Assembly: GCA_020025825.1 (NCBI GenBank)
Contig: JAHHRL010000003.1
Coordinates: 145,106-209,105 of the forward strand
Direction: 5' to 3'
DNA length: 64,000 nt
Origin: Faecalibacterium sp.
GTDB taxonomy: Bacteria > Bacillota > Clostridia > Oscillospirales > Ruminococcaceae
The notes under the pieces were generated by a model, which saw nothing but the letters and a program-made list of their open reading frames with translations, searched no databases and was not told where the DNA came from. The stretch's first letter is position 1. Each line of letters begins with the position of its first letter. The position numbers and the translations under genes are program-made. Positions 41,252 through 49,585 of this stretch are shown here, one piece after another.

Positions 41252-42910
41252 ATGCCCAAAAAGAATCAAAAAGTTGTAGTAATTGGTCATAAAAATCCGG
41301 ATACGGACTCCATTTGTTCGGCGATTGCTTATGCTGCACTGAAAAATCAGCAGGGTGATGACCTGACTTATGAGGCACGTCGTGCGGGTAAATTGAATCA
41401 GGAAAGTGACTTTGTGCTGCGCCGTTTTGGTGTAGAGCCGCCCCGTATGTGTACGGACGTTCTGCCCAAAATCCGTGACGTGGAGTATCGTGAGCTGGAG
41501 GGTGTCCCCGGCGATATGAGCCTGCGCCGTGCATGGATGCTGATGCGTGATAAAAAAATTGATACCTTGCCGGTGGTTTCGCCTGAGAGAGATTTGGAAG
41601 GCTTGATTACCGTTAAGGATATTGCTACCGCAAACATGGACGTTTTCGATACGCAGATTCTGGCAAAGAGCCGTACCAGCTACCGTAATATTCTGGAAAC
41701 GCTGTCCGGCAAAATGCTGGTTGGCAACCCCGATGCAGTGGTCGAGCGTGGCAAGCTGCTGATTGGTTCGTCCAGCCCGGAGCTGATGGAAGCTGCTATG
41801 GAAGCAGGCGACATTGTATTGCTGAGCAACCGTTACGAAAGCCAGCTGTGCGCCATTGAAATGGAGGCAAGCCTGATTATTGTTTGCTCCGGCGCACAGG
41901 TGGGCCGTACAATTTTGAAGCTGGCAGAGGAAAACGGTGTTGCCATTATGATTACTGAGCAGGACAGCTATGCAGCTGCCAAGCTGATTAGTCAGTGTGC
42001 ACCTATCTCCTACTACATGACTACAGATAACATCATAGAGTTCAGCTTGGTAACTCCTGTTGATGATGCACTGCACGTTATGGGTAAGGTGCGCCACCGC
42101 TATTTCCCCATCGTAGATGGTGAGGGCAAATATGCCGGTATGCTCAGCCGCCGTAACATCATGAACCTGGCAAAGCGCAAGATGATTTTGGTGGACCACA
42201 ACGAAGCAACGCAGGCTGTGGAAGGTTACGACCGTGCTGAGATTTTGGAAATCATCGACCACCACCGTATTGGCTCGCTGGAAACCAGCGGCCCGGTTTA
42301 CTTCCGCAACCAGCCGGTGGGCTGTACCGCAACAATCGTAAATCAGCTGTATGAGGAGAATGGCATTGTGCCTGCTCCGCAGATTGCCGGCTTACTGCTG
42401 GCAGCTATCCTGTCCGATACGCTGATGTTCCGCAGCCCCACCTGCACCAAGATTGATGAAATTACCGCAAACAAGCTGGCTAAGATTGCAGGTGTGGACA
42501 TCGAGAGCTTTGCTTCGGAAATGTTCCAAGCTGCGGAAAATCTGGAGGGACGCTCCGCTGAGCAAGTCTTTTTGCAGGACTTTAAGGTATTTATGTGCGG
42601 TGATGTGCGTTTTGGCGTTGCACAGGGCAACTACATGACCCACAACAACTTGGAAGCAGCACGTGCATTGCTTCAGCCTTACTTGCAGGAGGCTTGCCTG
42701 CGCCAGGGCGTGGAAGACGTATATGTGCTGCTGACAGATGTGCCTAAGAGCACCAGCAGCGTTATTTGCTCCGGTCACCGTGCAGAGATGGCTTTGCAGG
42801 AAGGCTTTGATGTGGAAATAGATGAAAACGGTGTGGCATTGCTGGAAGGTGTTGTCAGCCGTAAAAAGCAGTTCCTGCCTGCATTGATGACTGCATACCA
42901 GAAGATGTAA
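41252..42910 (+). CDS. ppaC: Mn-dependent family II inorganic pyrophosphatase with CBS and DRTGG domains
   Basis: The 552-residue protein is a regulated family II PPase (DHH/DHHA2) that hydrolyses PPi to phosphate. The catalytic start VVVIGHKNPDTDSICSAIAYA holds the His and two Asp metal ligands. A pair of CBS domains with a DRTGG domain is inserted at about residues 70-300. The core resumes with LVDHNEA and EIIDHHRIG, and the C-terminal DHHA2 domain has AAILSDT and the arginine/lysine substrate site near VICSGHR. In characterised relatives AMP/ADP inhibit and ATP or Ap4A activate through CBS. The start follows TTAGGAGGGCACT. Confidence 0.95.
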   Translation: MPKKNQKVVVIGHKNPDTDSICSAIAYAALKNQQGDDLTYEARRAGKLNQESDFVLRRFGVEPPRMCTDVLPKIRDVEYRELEGVPGDMSLRRAWMLMRDKKIDTLPVVSPERDLEGLITVKDIATANMDVFDTQILAKSRTSYRNILETLSGKMLVGNPDAVVERGKLLIGSSSPELMEAAMEAGDIVLLSNRYESQLCAIEMEASLIIVCSGAQVGRTILKLAEENGVAIMITEQDSYAAAKLISQCAPISYYMTTDNIIEFSLVTPVDDALHVMGKVRHRYFPIVDGEGKYAGMLSRRNIMNLAKRKMILVDHNEATQAVEGYDRAEILEIIDHHRIGSLETSGPVYFRNQPVGCTATIVNQLYEENGIVPAPQIAGLLLAAILSDTLMFRSPTCTKIDEITANKLAKIAGVDIESFASEMFQAAENLEGRSAEQVFLQDFKVFMCGDVRFGVAQGNYMTHNNLEAARALLQPYLQEACLRQGVEDVYVLLTDVPKSTSSVICSGHRAEMALQEGFDVEIDENGVALLEGVVSRKKQFLPALMTAYQKM

Positions 42911-42930
42911 GAAAAGAGGCCAAAGGGAAT

Positions 42931-43224
42931 ATGCCTGTTACAGAAAAGCACATCGTGCGCTGCCGGTACTTCTTTTATGGGGAAGTGCAGGGGGTAGGAT
43001 TTCGGTATCGGGCAAAGTATGCCGCTGAGCTGCTGGATTTGACTGGTTGGGTGGAAAACCAGTGGGACGGCAGTGTGATAGCAGAAGTGCAAGGCCCAAA
43101 AGAAATGGTGCTGCGCTGGATTCCCACCATTACAGCAGGTTCCCATTGGATTCATATTGAACGGATGGAGCACAGGGAATTGCCCTTGCGCCCCGATGAA
43201 AGCGGATTCCGTGTCCGTGGATAA
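42931..43224 (+). CDS. acyP: Acylphosphatase
   Basis: The 97-residue protein has the acylphosphatase signature: FFYGEVQGVGFRYRAKYAAELLD with the substrate-binding arginine, and LTGWVENQWDGSVIAEVQG with the catalytic asparagine. It hydrolyses acyl phosphates such as acetyl phosphate. It starts 21 nt after the pyrophosphatase gene, so the two form a unit ending at the next terminator. Confidence 0.93.
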   Translation: MPVTEKHIVRCRYFFYGEVQGVGFRYRAKYAAELLDLTGWVENQWDGSVIAEVQGPKEMVLRWIPTITAGSHWIHIERMEHRELPLRPDESGFRVRG

Positions 43225-43240
43225 ATCAGCAAATAAATAA

Positions 43241-43283
43241 AAAGAGTAACGGTGTGGCAGCTGCCACACCGTTACTCTTTTTT
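43241..43283. terminator. Bidirectional terminator after acyP
   Basis: A near-perfect palindrome (arms AAAAGAGTAACGGTGTGGCA) flanked by A and T runs. Confidence 0.93.
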
Positions 43284-43340
43284 GCTATGTGTGAATCGAA
43301 AGCGTCAAGGGGAGTAGACTTTTCGATTTTATAAATGAGC

Positions 43341-44621
43341 TCAGCCCGTAACCTTTAGGGGGCTGTTGCCTGTCCACAAGGTATCGTCCATCATACGGGT
43401 CAGGCAAATACGGCTGCCGTCTGTAACACGAGCCGGGTCTAAGGAGAAGAAATCGCTTTCACGCAGGTTGTTGGGGTCTGCATCGTCAGAAACACCCACA
43501 ATCAAAACCCAATGGCCGTAATGGCTGTTGCTTGCACGGTGAGGATAGTTTACCTTGCTCCAGCCCTTGCTGCTTTCCCAGTATTCGTAGGTAGAGCAGA
43601 TATTCTGACCGGGAGCATTTTTTACGTGTGCAATTACAGGGCGGCCTGCACTCAGCTCGCTGTACATCTTGTTCAGGCAGGATTCAAGCCCTGCGCTATA
43701 ATCCGAGTAACCGCCGGCACTCCAAACAGCGCCGTTGGACCACATACCACTGCCGGAGGAGGGGCTGCCGTCCAAAATAGTGCGTGCATAACGCAGGCAG
43801 TACCAACTGCAGCGGCCGGGAATCTGGTTACCGATACCGGCAATCATGCTGTGGTCAAAGTTCAGTACCTGAATACCGGAAACGTCTTTCAGCTGAGAAT
43901 CTTTTACCGTGACCTGACAAGCAGCGGAAACGGGACCGATTGCGGCGGTAACCGTTGCCTGACCTTCGGCAACTGCGGTAACGTGGCCGTTTTCATCAAC
44001 GGTACAGATACTTTCATCGCTGCTGGTATAAGTCAGCGGAGGAAGCACGCCGGTAAAATCAGCGGGTGCATAAGTTGCGGAAAGGTTTGTGCCGGTACCG
44101 CCCATACGCAAAGTGACCGAGCGGCGGTTCAATGCGATGGATTCCAGCGGAAAAGATGCTTCGTTAACCAGAACGTTACAGGTGCCGGTTGCTATGTGAC
44201 CTTCCGGGTCAGTAGCGGTAGCGGTAATGGTTGCGCTGCCTGCCTGCAAACCGGTTACAAGGCCGTTTTCGTCAACAGTGCAGATGCTTTCATCGCTGCT
44301 CTGGTAAGAAACCAGATACGGGCGGCCCTGCCAGCCCTGTACGGCAAAGCTTTGCAGCTGGGTTTGTCGGTAGCGGTCCACCGTTACCTGTGCGGATTTG
44401 GAAATGGCAGCCACTGCGCTGCGTGTACTCAAATTTGTAATTTGTGCATTAGATACATCATCGCCGCCGATAGCAACGGAGCGTGCCATTGCAGTAATAG
44501 GTGGCTCAGCGGGGGTAGCAGATGCTTTAGGGGCGGCTAAGCTTGCGCCGGACACACAAACCAAAACGGTAAGGGCAACGGCGGTCGTTTTGCCAAGAGC
44601 AGTGGCAAAGAAAGATTTCAT
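43341..44621 (-). CDS. Secreted protein with two Ig-like (BIG2) domains and a papain-like cysteine peptidase domain
   Basis: The 426-residue protein has a Sec signal peptide (MKSFFATALGKTTAVALTVL, cleavage near ASA at 35). Two BIG2 domains lie at about 78-152 and 158-240, each containing the same segment SSDESICTVDENG. The C-terminal region (about 255-426) has a cysteine pair in RCSWYCLRYAR (Cys271/275), a YGHWVLIVGVSDD strand with His370 and a later Asp in FFSLDPA. This order fits a C39/papain-like thiol peptidase. No LPXTG anchor is present. The ribosome-binding site AAAGGAG lies 20 nt before the ATG, which is unusually far. Confidence 0.82.
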   Translation of the reverse strand: MKSFFATALGKTTAVALTVLVCVSGASLAAPKASATPAEPPITAMARSVAIGGDDVSNAQITNLSTRSAVAAISKSAQVTVDRYRQTQLQSFAVQGWQGRPYLVSYQSSDESICTVDENGLVTGLQAGSATITATATDPEGHIATGTCNVLVNEASFPLESIALNRRSVTLRMGGTGTNLSATYAPADFTGVLPPLTYTSSDESICTVDENGHVTAVAEGQATVTAAIGPVSAACQVTVKDSQLKDVSGIQVLNFDHSMIAGIGNQIPGRCSWYCLRYARTILDGSPSSGSGMWSNGAVWSAGGYSDYSAGLESCLNKMYSELSAGRPVIAHVKNAPGQNICSTYEYWESSKGWSKVNYPHRASNSHYGHWVLIVGVSDDADPNNLRESDFFSLDPARVTDGSRICLTRMMDDTLWTGNSPLKVTG

Positions 44622-44937
44622 TTTTGCAAAAATAGGAATCGCTCCTTTGACAGTGTTTTACTGCGGGGGTACCCGCAACAAAAAACAGTATACCAGAAAA
44701 AGTGCGATATTTCATCCAATTGCGAGGAATAATCGCAAAAAGTTCACAGTTTGAAGAATAATAATGCCAAAAAATAACGTTTTATCGCTACTTATAAAAT
44801 GGCGGAATTTTCATAAACTGTGAAATAAATGTGAAATTGGCGACACAGCGATGGATTTCTGCTATAGTAAACAGCAGTGCACGAAAAGTGCGTTGGATAG
44901 TGTTTTTACCTTTGGGTAATACAAATAAGGAGACATC
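44622..44937. other. Divergent promoter region of the secreted protein and HD-domain genes
   Basis: 316 bp without a gene. The minus side has an extended -10 (TGGTATACT) near 44690 and a TGCGGG/CCCGCA hairpin in the leader. The plus side has TATAGT at about 44863. No riboswitch is recognised. Confidence 0.4.
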
Positions 44938-45438
44938 ATGCGAACTTGGAAAGAAACCAATCGAAATGCTTTTTTGGAGTGTGTGGGTGGTATTTTAGAG
45001 GACCCGCAGGTACGTAAGCTGGCGGAGTTTCATCAGCATACTGCGGCCACTACACGCTACGACCACTGCGTGCTGGTTGCTTATTTAAGCTTTTTGATGT
45101 GCCGCCGTTTTGGCTGGGATGCACATGCAGCAGCCCGTGGCGGTATGCTGCATGACTTATACCATGAGTGCTGGCCCGGCAGTGAGAACGGTGCCCTGAG
45201 CCGTTGGCGCACACACCCGGCTGCTGCACTGGAAAATGCCCGTGTGTTTGGGCTTTCCCTGCGGGAAGAGGATATTATCGTAAAGCACATGTGGCCGGTA
45301 ACCCTTGCCCTGCCGCGTTATAAGGAAAGCTATGTGGTTTCCTTTGCGGACAAGATTGCTGCGGTTTTGGAAAAAACACACTTGGTTCGTCCTTTGGGAG
45401 TGCGACGCAGTTTGGCATTACTGGCAGAAGCAGTTTAA
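44938..45438 (+). CDS. HD-domain phosphohydrolase
   Basis: The 166-residue protein is a compact HD domain. Metal ligands are visible as the H of TTRYDHCVLVAYL, the HD of GGMLHDLYHECW, a following H region (RTHPAAALENARVFGL) and VSFADKIAAVLE. HD proteins hydrolyse nucleotides or phosphoesters; its substrate is unknown. It has no partner domains. It stands alone, divergent from the secreted protein gene, and ends in a shared terminator. Confidence 0.88.
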   Translation: MRTWKETNRNAFLECVGGILEDPQVRKLAEFHQHTAATTRYDHCVLVAYLSFLMCRRFGWDAHAAARGGMLHDLYHECWPGSENGALSRWRTHPAAALENARVFGLSLREEDIIVKHMWPVTLALPRYKESYVVSFADKIAAVLEKTHLVRPLGVRRSLALLAEAV

Positions 45439-45445
45439 GCAATAA

Positions 45446-45479
45446 AAAAAGAGCAGCCGACATCGGCTGCTCTTTTTAT
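45446..45479. terminator. Bidirectional terminator between HD gene and mgtE
   Basis: GAGCAGCCGA / TCGGCTGCTC stem flanked by A and T runs. Confidence 0.9.
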
Positions 45480-45492
45480 TTATATCGAAAAG

Positions 45493-46914
45493 TCAGAGGC
45501 CCAGCAGGTGAATCAACAGGAACCAAGCCAGACCGTAATAGGTTACAACAGCAACCAGGTCGTTGATAGTAGTAATCAGCGGACCGGAAGCAACAGCCGG
45601 GTCGATGCGGAGCTTCTGGAAGCCCAGCGGGATAATCGTGCCCGTAACGCTGGAAAGGAACATGGAAACCAGCAAAGCGATGCCGGTACAGAAGGAAACA
45701 GAGAATGCCAAAGATACGGCCACACCCTTCAAGGCGAATAGGTACAAGCCAATCAGCAAGAAGGAAAGGACACCCAGAATCATACCGTTGACCAAGCCAA
45801 CACGGGCTTCCTTGCCAACCAGATACCACTTCTGCTTGGGGGAGAGCTGCTCATCGGTCAGTACACGAATGGTAACAGCCAAGGACTGCGTACCAACGTT
45901 ACCTGCCATGTCCAAAATCAGGGACTGGAAGCAAACCACCAAGGTCAGACTGGCAACAACCTGCTCAAACAAGCCCACTACAGTGGACACCAGCAGGCCT
46001 AAGCACAGCAGAACCAACAGCCAAGGCAAACGCTTGCCGATACTGCGGGTCAGGGATTCGTTCAAATCTTCTTCAGCGGCCAAACCTGCCAAGCGAGCGT
46101 AGTCTTCGCCCATCTGGTCATCCACCAATTGTGTAATATCCTGTGCGGTTAATACACCACGTAGAATATTGTTGCTGTCCAACACGGGGATGGAGTCTTC
46201 CTCGTACTCTTTCAGGCGCTCGATGCAGTCCTCGACCTGCTCGCCGGTATAAACATACGGGTAGGAGGTCATGGTGATTTCAGAAAGAGGGGTATTTTCA
46301 CGGGCGATAATCAAATCCTTTAAGTCGATTGCGCCCACAAATGTGCCTGCCTCGTCTATCACATACAAGGTAGAAATGTTATCGTTATCCGCAGCCTGTG
46401 CAATCAACTCACGCATTGCATTGCGCACGCTGACACCTTGATGCAGCGCAATATAGTTGGTTGTCATCTGGCTGCCGATGCTGTCCTCGTCAAAGGAGCT
46501 CAGCATCAAAATTTCCTGCCGGGCTTCCTGGTCCAGCAATTCCAGCAGGGTATCACGCTCTGCCTTTTCCAGTTCCTGCAAATAATCGCAGGCGTCCGAA
46601 GGCTCCCAAAGAGAAAGCACCGCTGCACGCTGGCGCAGGCCCAGCTCGTTCAGGTACAAACCTGCCGGCTCGGCATAAGCCAAAATATCGGCTAAATCAT
46701 CAATGGAAACAATACGGTACAGGCGCGCACGTTCTTCCTTTTTCAGCAGTTCCAGCGCATCAGCGATATCGTTATCGTGATAAGTCAGGATGCGTTCCTG
46801 CATCAATTTAGGAGTCAAATTGCTGCGCAGGATATCAACAATTTCGTTTTTGTAATCGGGATGGGGCGCAACCGCAGTTGTGGGCTGCACCAAGGGTGCT
46901 CTTTTGTTGTTCAT
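45493..46914 (-). CDS. mgtE: Magnesium transporter MgtE (second copy, complete)
   Basis: The 473-residue protein has the full MgtE architecture: N domain (EIVDILRSNLTPKLMQERI to about residue 150), two CBS domains (from SQMTTNYIALHQGVSVRNAM to QDITQLVDDQMGEDY), a plug helix and five membrane segments. The ion pore motif LDMAGNVGTQSLAVTIR carries the aspartate/glycine site. It should admit Mg2+ when cytosolic Mg2+ is low. The start follows AAAAGGAGGCACAGACAA. Unlike the copy at the window start it lacks a long acidic N-terminus. It has a 320-nt leader with a short ORF. Confidence 0.96.
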   Translation of the reverse strand: MNNKRAPLVQPTTAVAPHPDYKNEIVDILRSNLTPKLMQERILTYHDNDIADALELLKKEERARLYRIVSIDDLADILAYAEPAGLYLNELGLRQRAAVLSLWEPSDACDYLQELEKAERDTLLELLDQEARQEILMLSSFDEDSIGSQMTTNYIALHQGVSVRNAMRELIAQAADNDNISTLYVIDEAGTFVGAIDLKDLIIARENTPLSEITMTSYPYVYTGEQVEDCIERLKEYEEDSIPVLDSNNILRGVLTAQDITQLVDDQMGEDYARLAGLAAEEDLNESLTRSIGKRLPWLLVLLCLGLLVSTVVGLFEQVVASLTLVVCFQSLILDMAGNVGTQSLAVTIRVLTDEQLSPKQKWYLVGKEARVGLVNGMILGVLSFLLIGLYLFALKGVAVSLAFSVSFCTGIALLVSMFLSSVTGTIIPLGFQKLRIDPAVASGPLITTINDLVAVVTYYGLAWFLLIHLLGL

Positions 46915-47239
46915 TTGTCTGTGCCTCCTTTTGATTTTGTGCCACAGCCCGCTGGCTGTGAAAAGGGGGCATAGGGGAATGCTGTACGGGAAAAGGCCAA
47001 AAAAATACCACTGCCCGCAGAAAGCAACACACCCCTACACCGCCTTTGCTGGATGTAGTGCAGCTTTCGCAACAGACAATGGTTTTACACAACGGATAAA
47101 AACTATCCCAATATAGTCAGGAAACTGACGCAAGGCCAAATTCAAGACGAGCTGTGAAAACCATCTCTGTACTTCGACCACTACTACTAACGTCCATGGT
47201 TTCACCTCACTTAAACATTTACTTGGTATTGCACCAAGC
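46915..47239 (-). promoter_or_regulatory. mgtE leader with hairpins
   Basis: The leader begins with a CTTGGT/ACCAAG hairpin (47222-47238), then a short ORF, then a GGATA/TATCC hairpin, a long GAAAGC...GCTTTC stem near 46998-47066, a TATTTTTTT run (about 47000), and a CACAGCC/GGCTGTG hairpin close to the ribosome-binding site. It does not match the M-box. It probably controls mgtE by attenuation or translation of the short ORF. Confidence 0.5.
47117..47197 (-). CDS. Possible 26-aa leader peptide of mgtE
   Basis: An ATG at 47197 has a good ribosome-binding site (GTGAGGTGAAACC) and opens a 26-codon frame beginning MDVSSSGRSTEMVFTARLE and ending in ASVS, then a stop. It lies about 200 nt upstream of mgtE, right after a 5' hairpin. 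The better ribosome-binding site makes translation more credible than for the other mgtE leader. Confidence 0.45.
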   Translation of the reverse strand: MDVSSSGRSTEMVFTARLEFGLASVS

Positions 47240-47241
47240 AT

Positions 47242-47270
47242 AGTATGACAGGACGGAACGCATAGGTCAA
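47242..47270 (-). promoter_or_regulatory. mgtE promoter
   Basis: Minus-strand -35 TTGACC (47265-47270), 17-bp spacer, -10 CATACT (47242-47247). The -35 is identical to that of the other mgtE gene. Confidence 0.55.
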
Positions 47271-47417
47271 TAGGAAAACTGCAAAAAGATAAGAAACAGT
47301 AAAGATTTTTTTGCAAAGCTGTTACGTATGCGTGAAAAGTAAGAAAGTGCTGCCCAAAAGCTGGAAATTTTACAGGAATTTGCATAAGATAGATAAAACA
47401 ATATGGGAGGAAGTCCA

Positions 47418-47987
47418 ATGAAAAAACTGCAATACAATGCACCGGTAATCCTAACAATATTCTTTGCTTCGCTTGTTTCTTTATTGCTGGGTATCCTTAC
47501 CAATGATGCCAGCACCCGGCTGCTGTTTTGTGTATACCGCAGCTCTATGGCAGATCCGTTTTTCTACGTGCGTTTGGTAGGTCATGTGCTGGGCCATGCG
47601 GACTTTTCACATTTTCTGGGCAATATGTTATTGCTTTTGGTTGTGGGGCCCCCACTGGAGGAAAAATACGGCAGCGGTACCTTATTAAAAGGGATTCTTT
47701 TAACGGCAATCATTTCCGGTATATTGCAGTGCATCTTTTTCCCGGGCTCGGCACTATTAGGCGCATCCGGAATTGTGTTTATGCTGATTATGCTGTCCAG
47801 TCTGTCAGGTATGCGGCAGGGCTGCATACCGATTACGCTGGTATTAGTGGCTGCACTGTATTTAGGCCAGCAGATATACGAGATTTTATTTGTAGAAAAT
47901 CAGGTTGCCAATTTTATGCACATTGTTGGCGGATTGTGTGGTACAGGGTTTGGTTTTTTAGTAGCAAAAGAGCACAGAACAATATAA
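47418..47987 (+). CDS. Rhomboid-family intramembrane serine protease
   Basis: The 189-residue protein has six hydrophobic segments. Rhomboid signatures are FSHFLGNMLLLLVVGPPLEEKYG, the catalytic serine in LLGASGIVFMLI (GASG) and the catalytic histidine in FMHIVGGLCGTGFG. It would cleave membrane proteins within the bilayer. No accessory domain is present. The start at 47418 follows GGGAGGAAGTCCA. It is monocistronic and ends in a strong terminator. Confidence 0.88.
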   Translation: MKKLQYNAPVILTIFFASLVSLLLGILTNDASTRLLFCVYRSSMADPFFYVRLVGHVLGHADFSHFLGNMLLLLVVGPPLEEKYGSGTLLKGILLTAIISGILQCIFFPGSALLGASGIVFMLIMLSSLSGMRQGCIPITLVLVAALYLGQQIYEILFVENQVANFMHIVGGLCGTGFGFLVAKEHRTI

Positions 47988-47990
47988 CAA

Positions 47991-48025
47991 AAAGGCACCG
48001 CACAGAACTCTGTGCGGTGCCTTTT
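47991..48025. terminator. Bidirectional terminator
   Basis: AAAGGCACCGCACAG / CTGTGCGGTGCCTTT stem between the convergent rhomboid and SNF transporter genes. Confidence 0.92.
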
Positions 48026-48045
48026 ATTAAGCAGAAATGATACAA

Positions 48046-49407
48046 TCAGGAAGCCGGAAGCAGACCGCGAATCAAGATAAACAAAATCAAGATAGGCAGG
48101 ATAATCTGGAAGAAAGGCTTGAGCTTACGGCTTAGCTTAATGCCGTTGCCGGTATTGGCTTCCTCCAAATAGCGGTCAAAGCCCCAGCCCCACTTGGTAG
48201 TACAGAACAACAGGTAAATCAGAGAGCCTAAGGGCAGCAACAGGTTGGAAACCAGAAAATCCTCGGAATCCAACACGTCACGGGAGCCGATAATCCGCAA
48301 ATCGCTCCAAATGTTGTAGCCCAATACGCAGGGCAGAGATGCAATCAATACAAACAGGCAGTTGAAAATAACAGCCTTTCGACGGCTCCAGCCGAAGTTA
48401 TCAATGCAGCTTGCCAGCAGGTTTTCAAATACGGCAATAACCGTGGTGAAGCTGGCGAAGGTCATAAACAGGAAGAACAATGCGCCCCAAAGGCGGCCGC
48501 CCGGCATATTTACAAACACATTGGGCAGCGTAATAAAAATCAGGCCGGGGCCCTGGTCGGGCTGAACCCCATAGCTGAAGCAGGCGGGAAAGATGATAAG
48601 GCCGCTGGACAGTGCCACAAAAGTATCCAAGCCGCAAATACGCACAGCCTCGCTGGATAAGGTGTTGTCTTTAGACATATAGCTGCCGAAGATTTCCATA
48701 GCGGCGATGCCAAGGCTCAGGGTAAAGAATGCCTGATTCATCGCATTTGCAATCACAGTGGTGATGCCAACCTGTGCGGCACGCTCCCAGTCAGGCAGCA
48801 GGAAAAACGCAAGGCCTGCATTGCCGCCCGGCAGCAAGATGCTGTTGACAGCCAGCGCTAAAATCAATATCAGCAGTGCGCTCATCATAAATTTAGAGAT
48901 GCGCTCTAAGCCTTTTTGCAGGCCCATGCTGACTACAAAAAAGCCGGTAATAACAACTACTGCCATCCAGCCGCCCATTTCGCTGGGATTTGCAAGCATA
49001 GAGGCAAAGATGTCAGCAGAGCCGTTAGCGGGCATTGCAGTAAAGGTGCCGGATAAAAATTTAAAGAAGTAGCTAAGCATCCACCCCGCAACGGTGGTGT
49101 AGTACATCATTAAAAGGTAACAGCCAATTACGCAAAACCAACCATGAATATGCCACTTGCTGCCTTTAGGCTCTAATGCCTTATAGCCGAGCACAGCACT
49201 TTTGCGGCTGGCACGACCTACAGCTAATTCCATGGTAAGTACGGGCACACCCATAATTGCCAAAAACAGCAGATAAAACAAAACAAACACACCGCCGCCG
49301 TTTTGGCCTGTTACGTAAGGAAAACGCCATACATTGCCGATGCCAATGGCACAGCCGGCACTTACCAATAAGAAGCCAAGCCGAGATTTGAAATTTTCAC
49401 GTCCCAT
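48046..49407 (-). CDS. Sodium-dependent transporter, neurotransmitter:sodium symporter (SNF) family
   Basis: The 453-residue protein has the LeuT fold. The unwound first helix with the Na+ and substrate site reads FLLVSAGCAIGIGNVWRFPYVTGQNGGGVFVLFYL, then ELAVGRAS. Around eleven to twelve membrane segments are visible. It should import an amino acid or related amine with Na+. The start at 49407 follows GAGGGAATT; the upstream in-frame ATG at 49497 would start inside the promoter region. It is divergent from a MalY/PatB aminotransferase, so a sulfur amino acid substrate is possible but unproven. Confidence 0.95.
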   Translation of the reverse strand: MGRENFKSRLGFLLVSAGCAIGIGNVWRFPYVTGQNGGGVFVLFYLLFLAIMGVPVLTMELAVGRASRKSAVLGYKALEPKGSKWHIHGWFCVIGCYLLMMYYTTVAGWMLSYFFKFLSGTFTAMPANGSADIFASMLANPSEMGGWMAVVVITGFFVVSMGLQKGLERISKFMMSALLILILALAVNSILLPGGNAGLAFFLLPDWERAAQVGITTVIANAMNQAFFTLSLGIAAMEIFGSYMSKDNTLSSEAVRICGLDTFVALSSGLIIFPACFSYGVQPDQGPGLIFITLPNVFVNMPGGRLWGALFFLFMTFASFTTVIAVFENLLASCIDNFGWSRRKAVIFNCLFVLIASLPCVLGYNIWSDLRIIGSRDVLDSEDFLVSNLLLPLGSLIYLLFCTTKWGWGFDRYLEEANTGNGIKLSRKLKPFFQIILPILILFILIRGLLPAS

Positions 49408-49465
49408 AATTCCCTCGTTTCCGTTTTGTTTTCGCAAAACCAGTGTAATTGCTAAGATGAATCCC

Positions 49466-49494
49466 ATACTACAGGAAAGTAAAGTGTATGTCAA
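49466..49494 (-). promoter_or_regulatory. Promoter of the SNF transporter gene
   Basis: Minus-strand -35 TTGACA (49489-49494), 17-bp spacer, -10 TAGTAT (49466-49471). Confidence 0.75.
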
Positions 49495-49501
49495 CAAAAA
49501 G

Positions 49502-49546
49502 CTGACGAAATGTAAAAACAGTGATATACTAAAGAAAAGTATATCT
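49502..49546 (+). promoter_or_regulatory. malY/patB promoter overlapping an inverted repeat
   Basis: -35 CTGACG (49502-49507), 17-bp spacer, -10 TATACT (49525-49530). The repeat GATATACT-N7-AGTATATC (49523-49545) covers the -10 and the start point, so a repressor could bind here. Confidence 0.6.
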
Positions 49547-49585
49547 TCAATAATTTTGAGTCACAAAGACAGGAGGTATTTATAC

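Noticed and set aside
43305..43327. An AAGGGGAGTAGACTTTT segment resembling the start of a second Mn riboswitch
   Set aside because: Only the first element of the yybP-ykoY pattern is present. The internal hairpins and closing segment are missing and it lies at the 3' end of a minus-strand gene.
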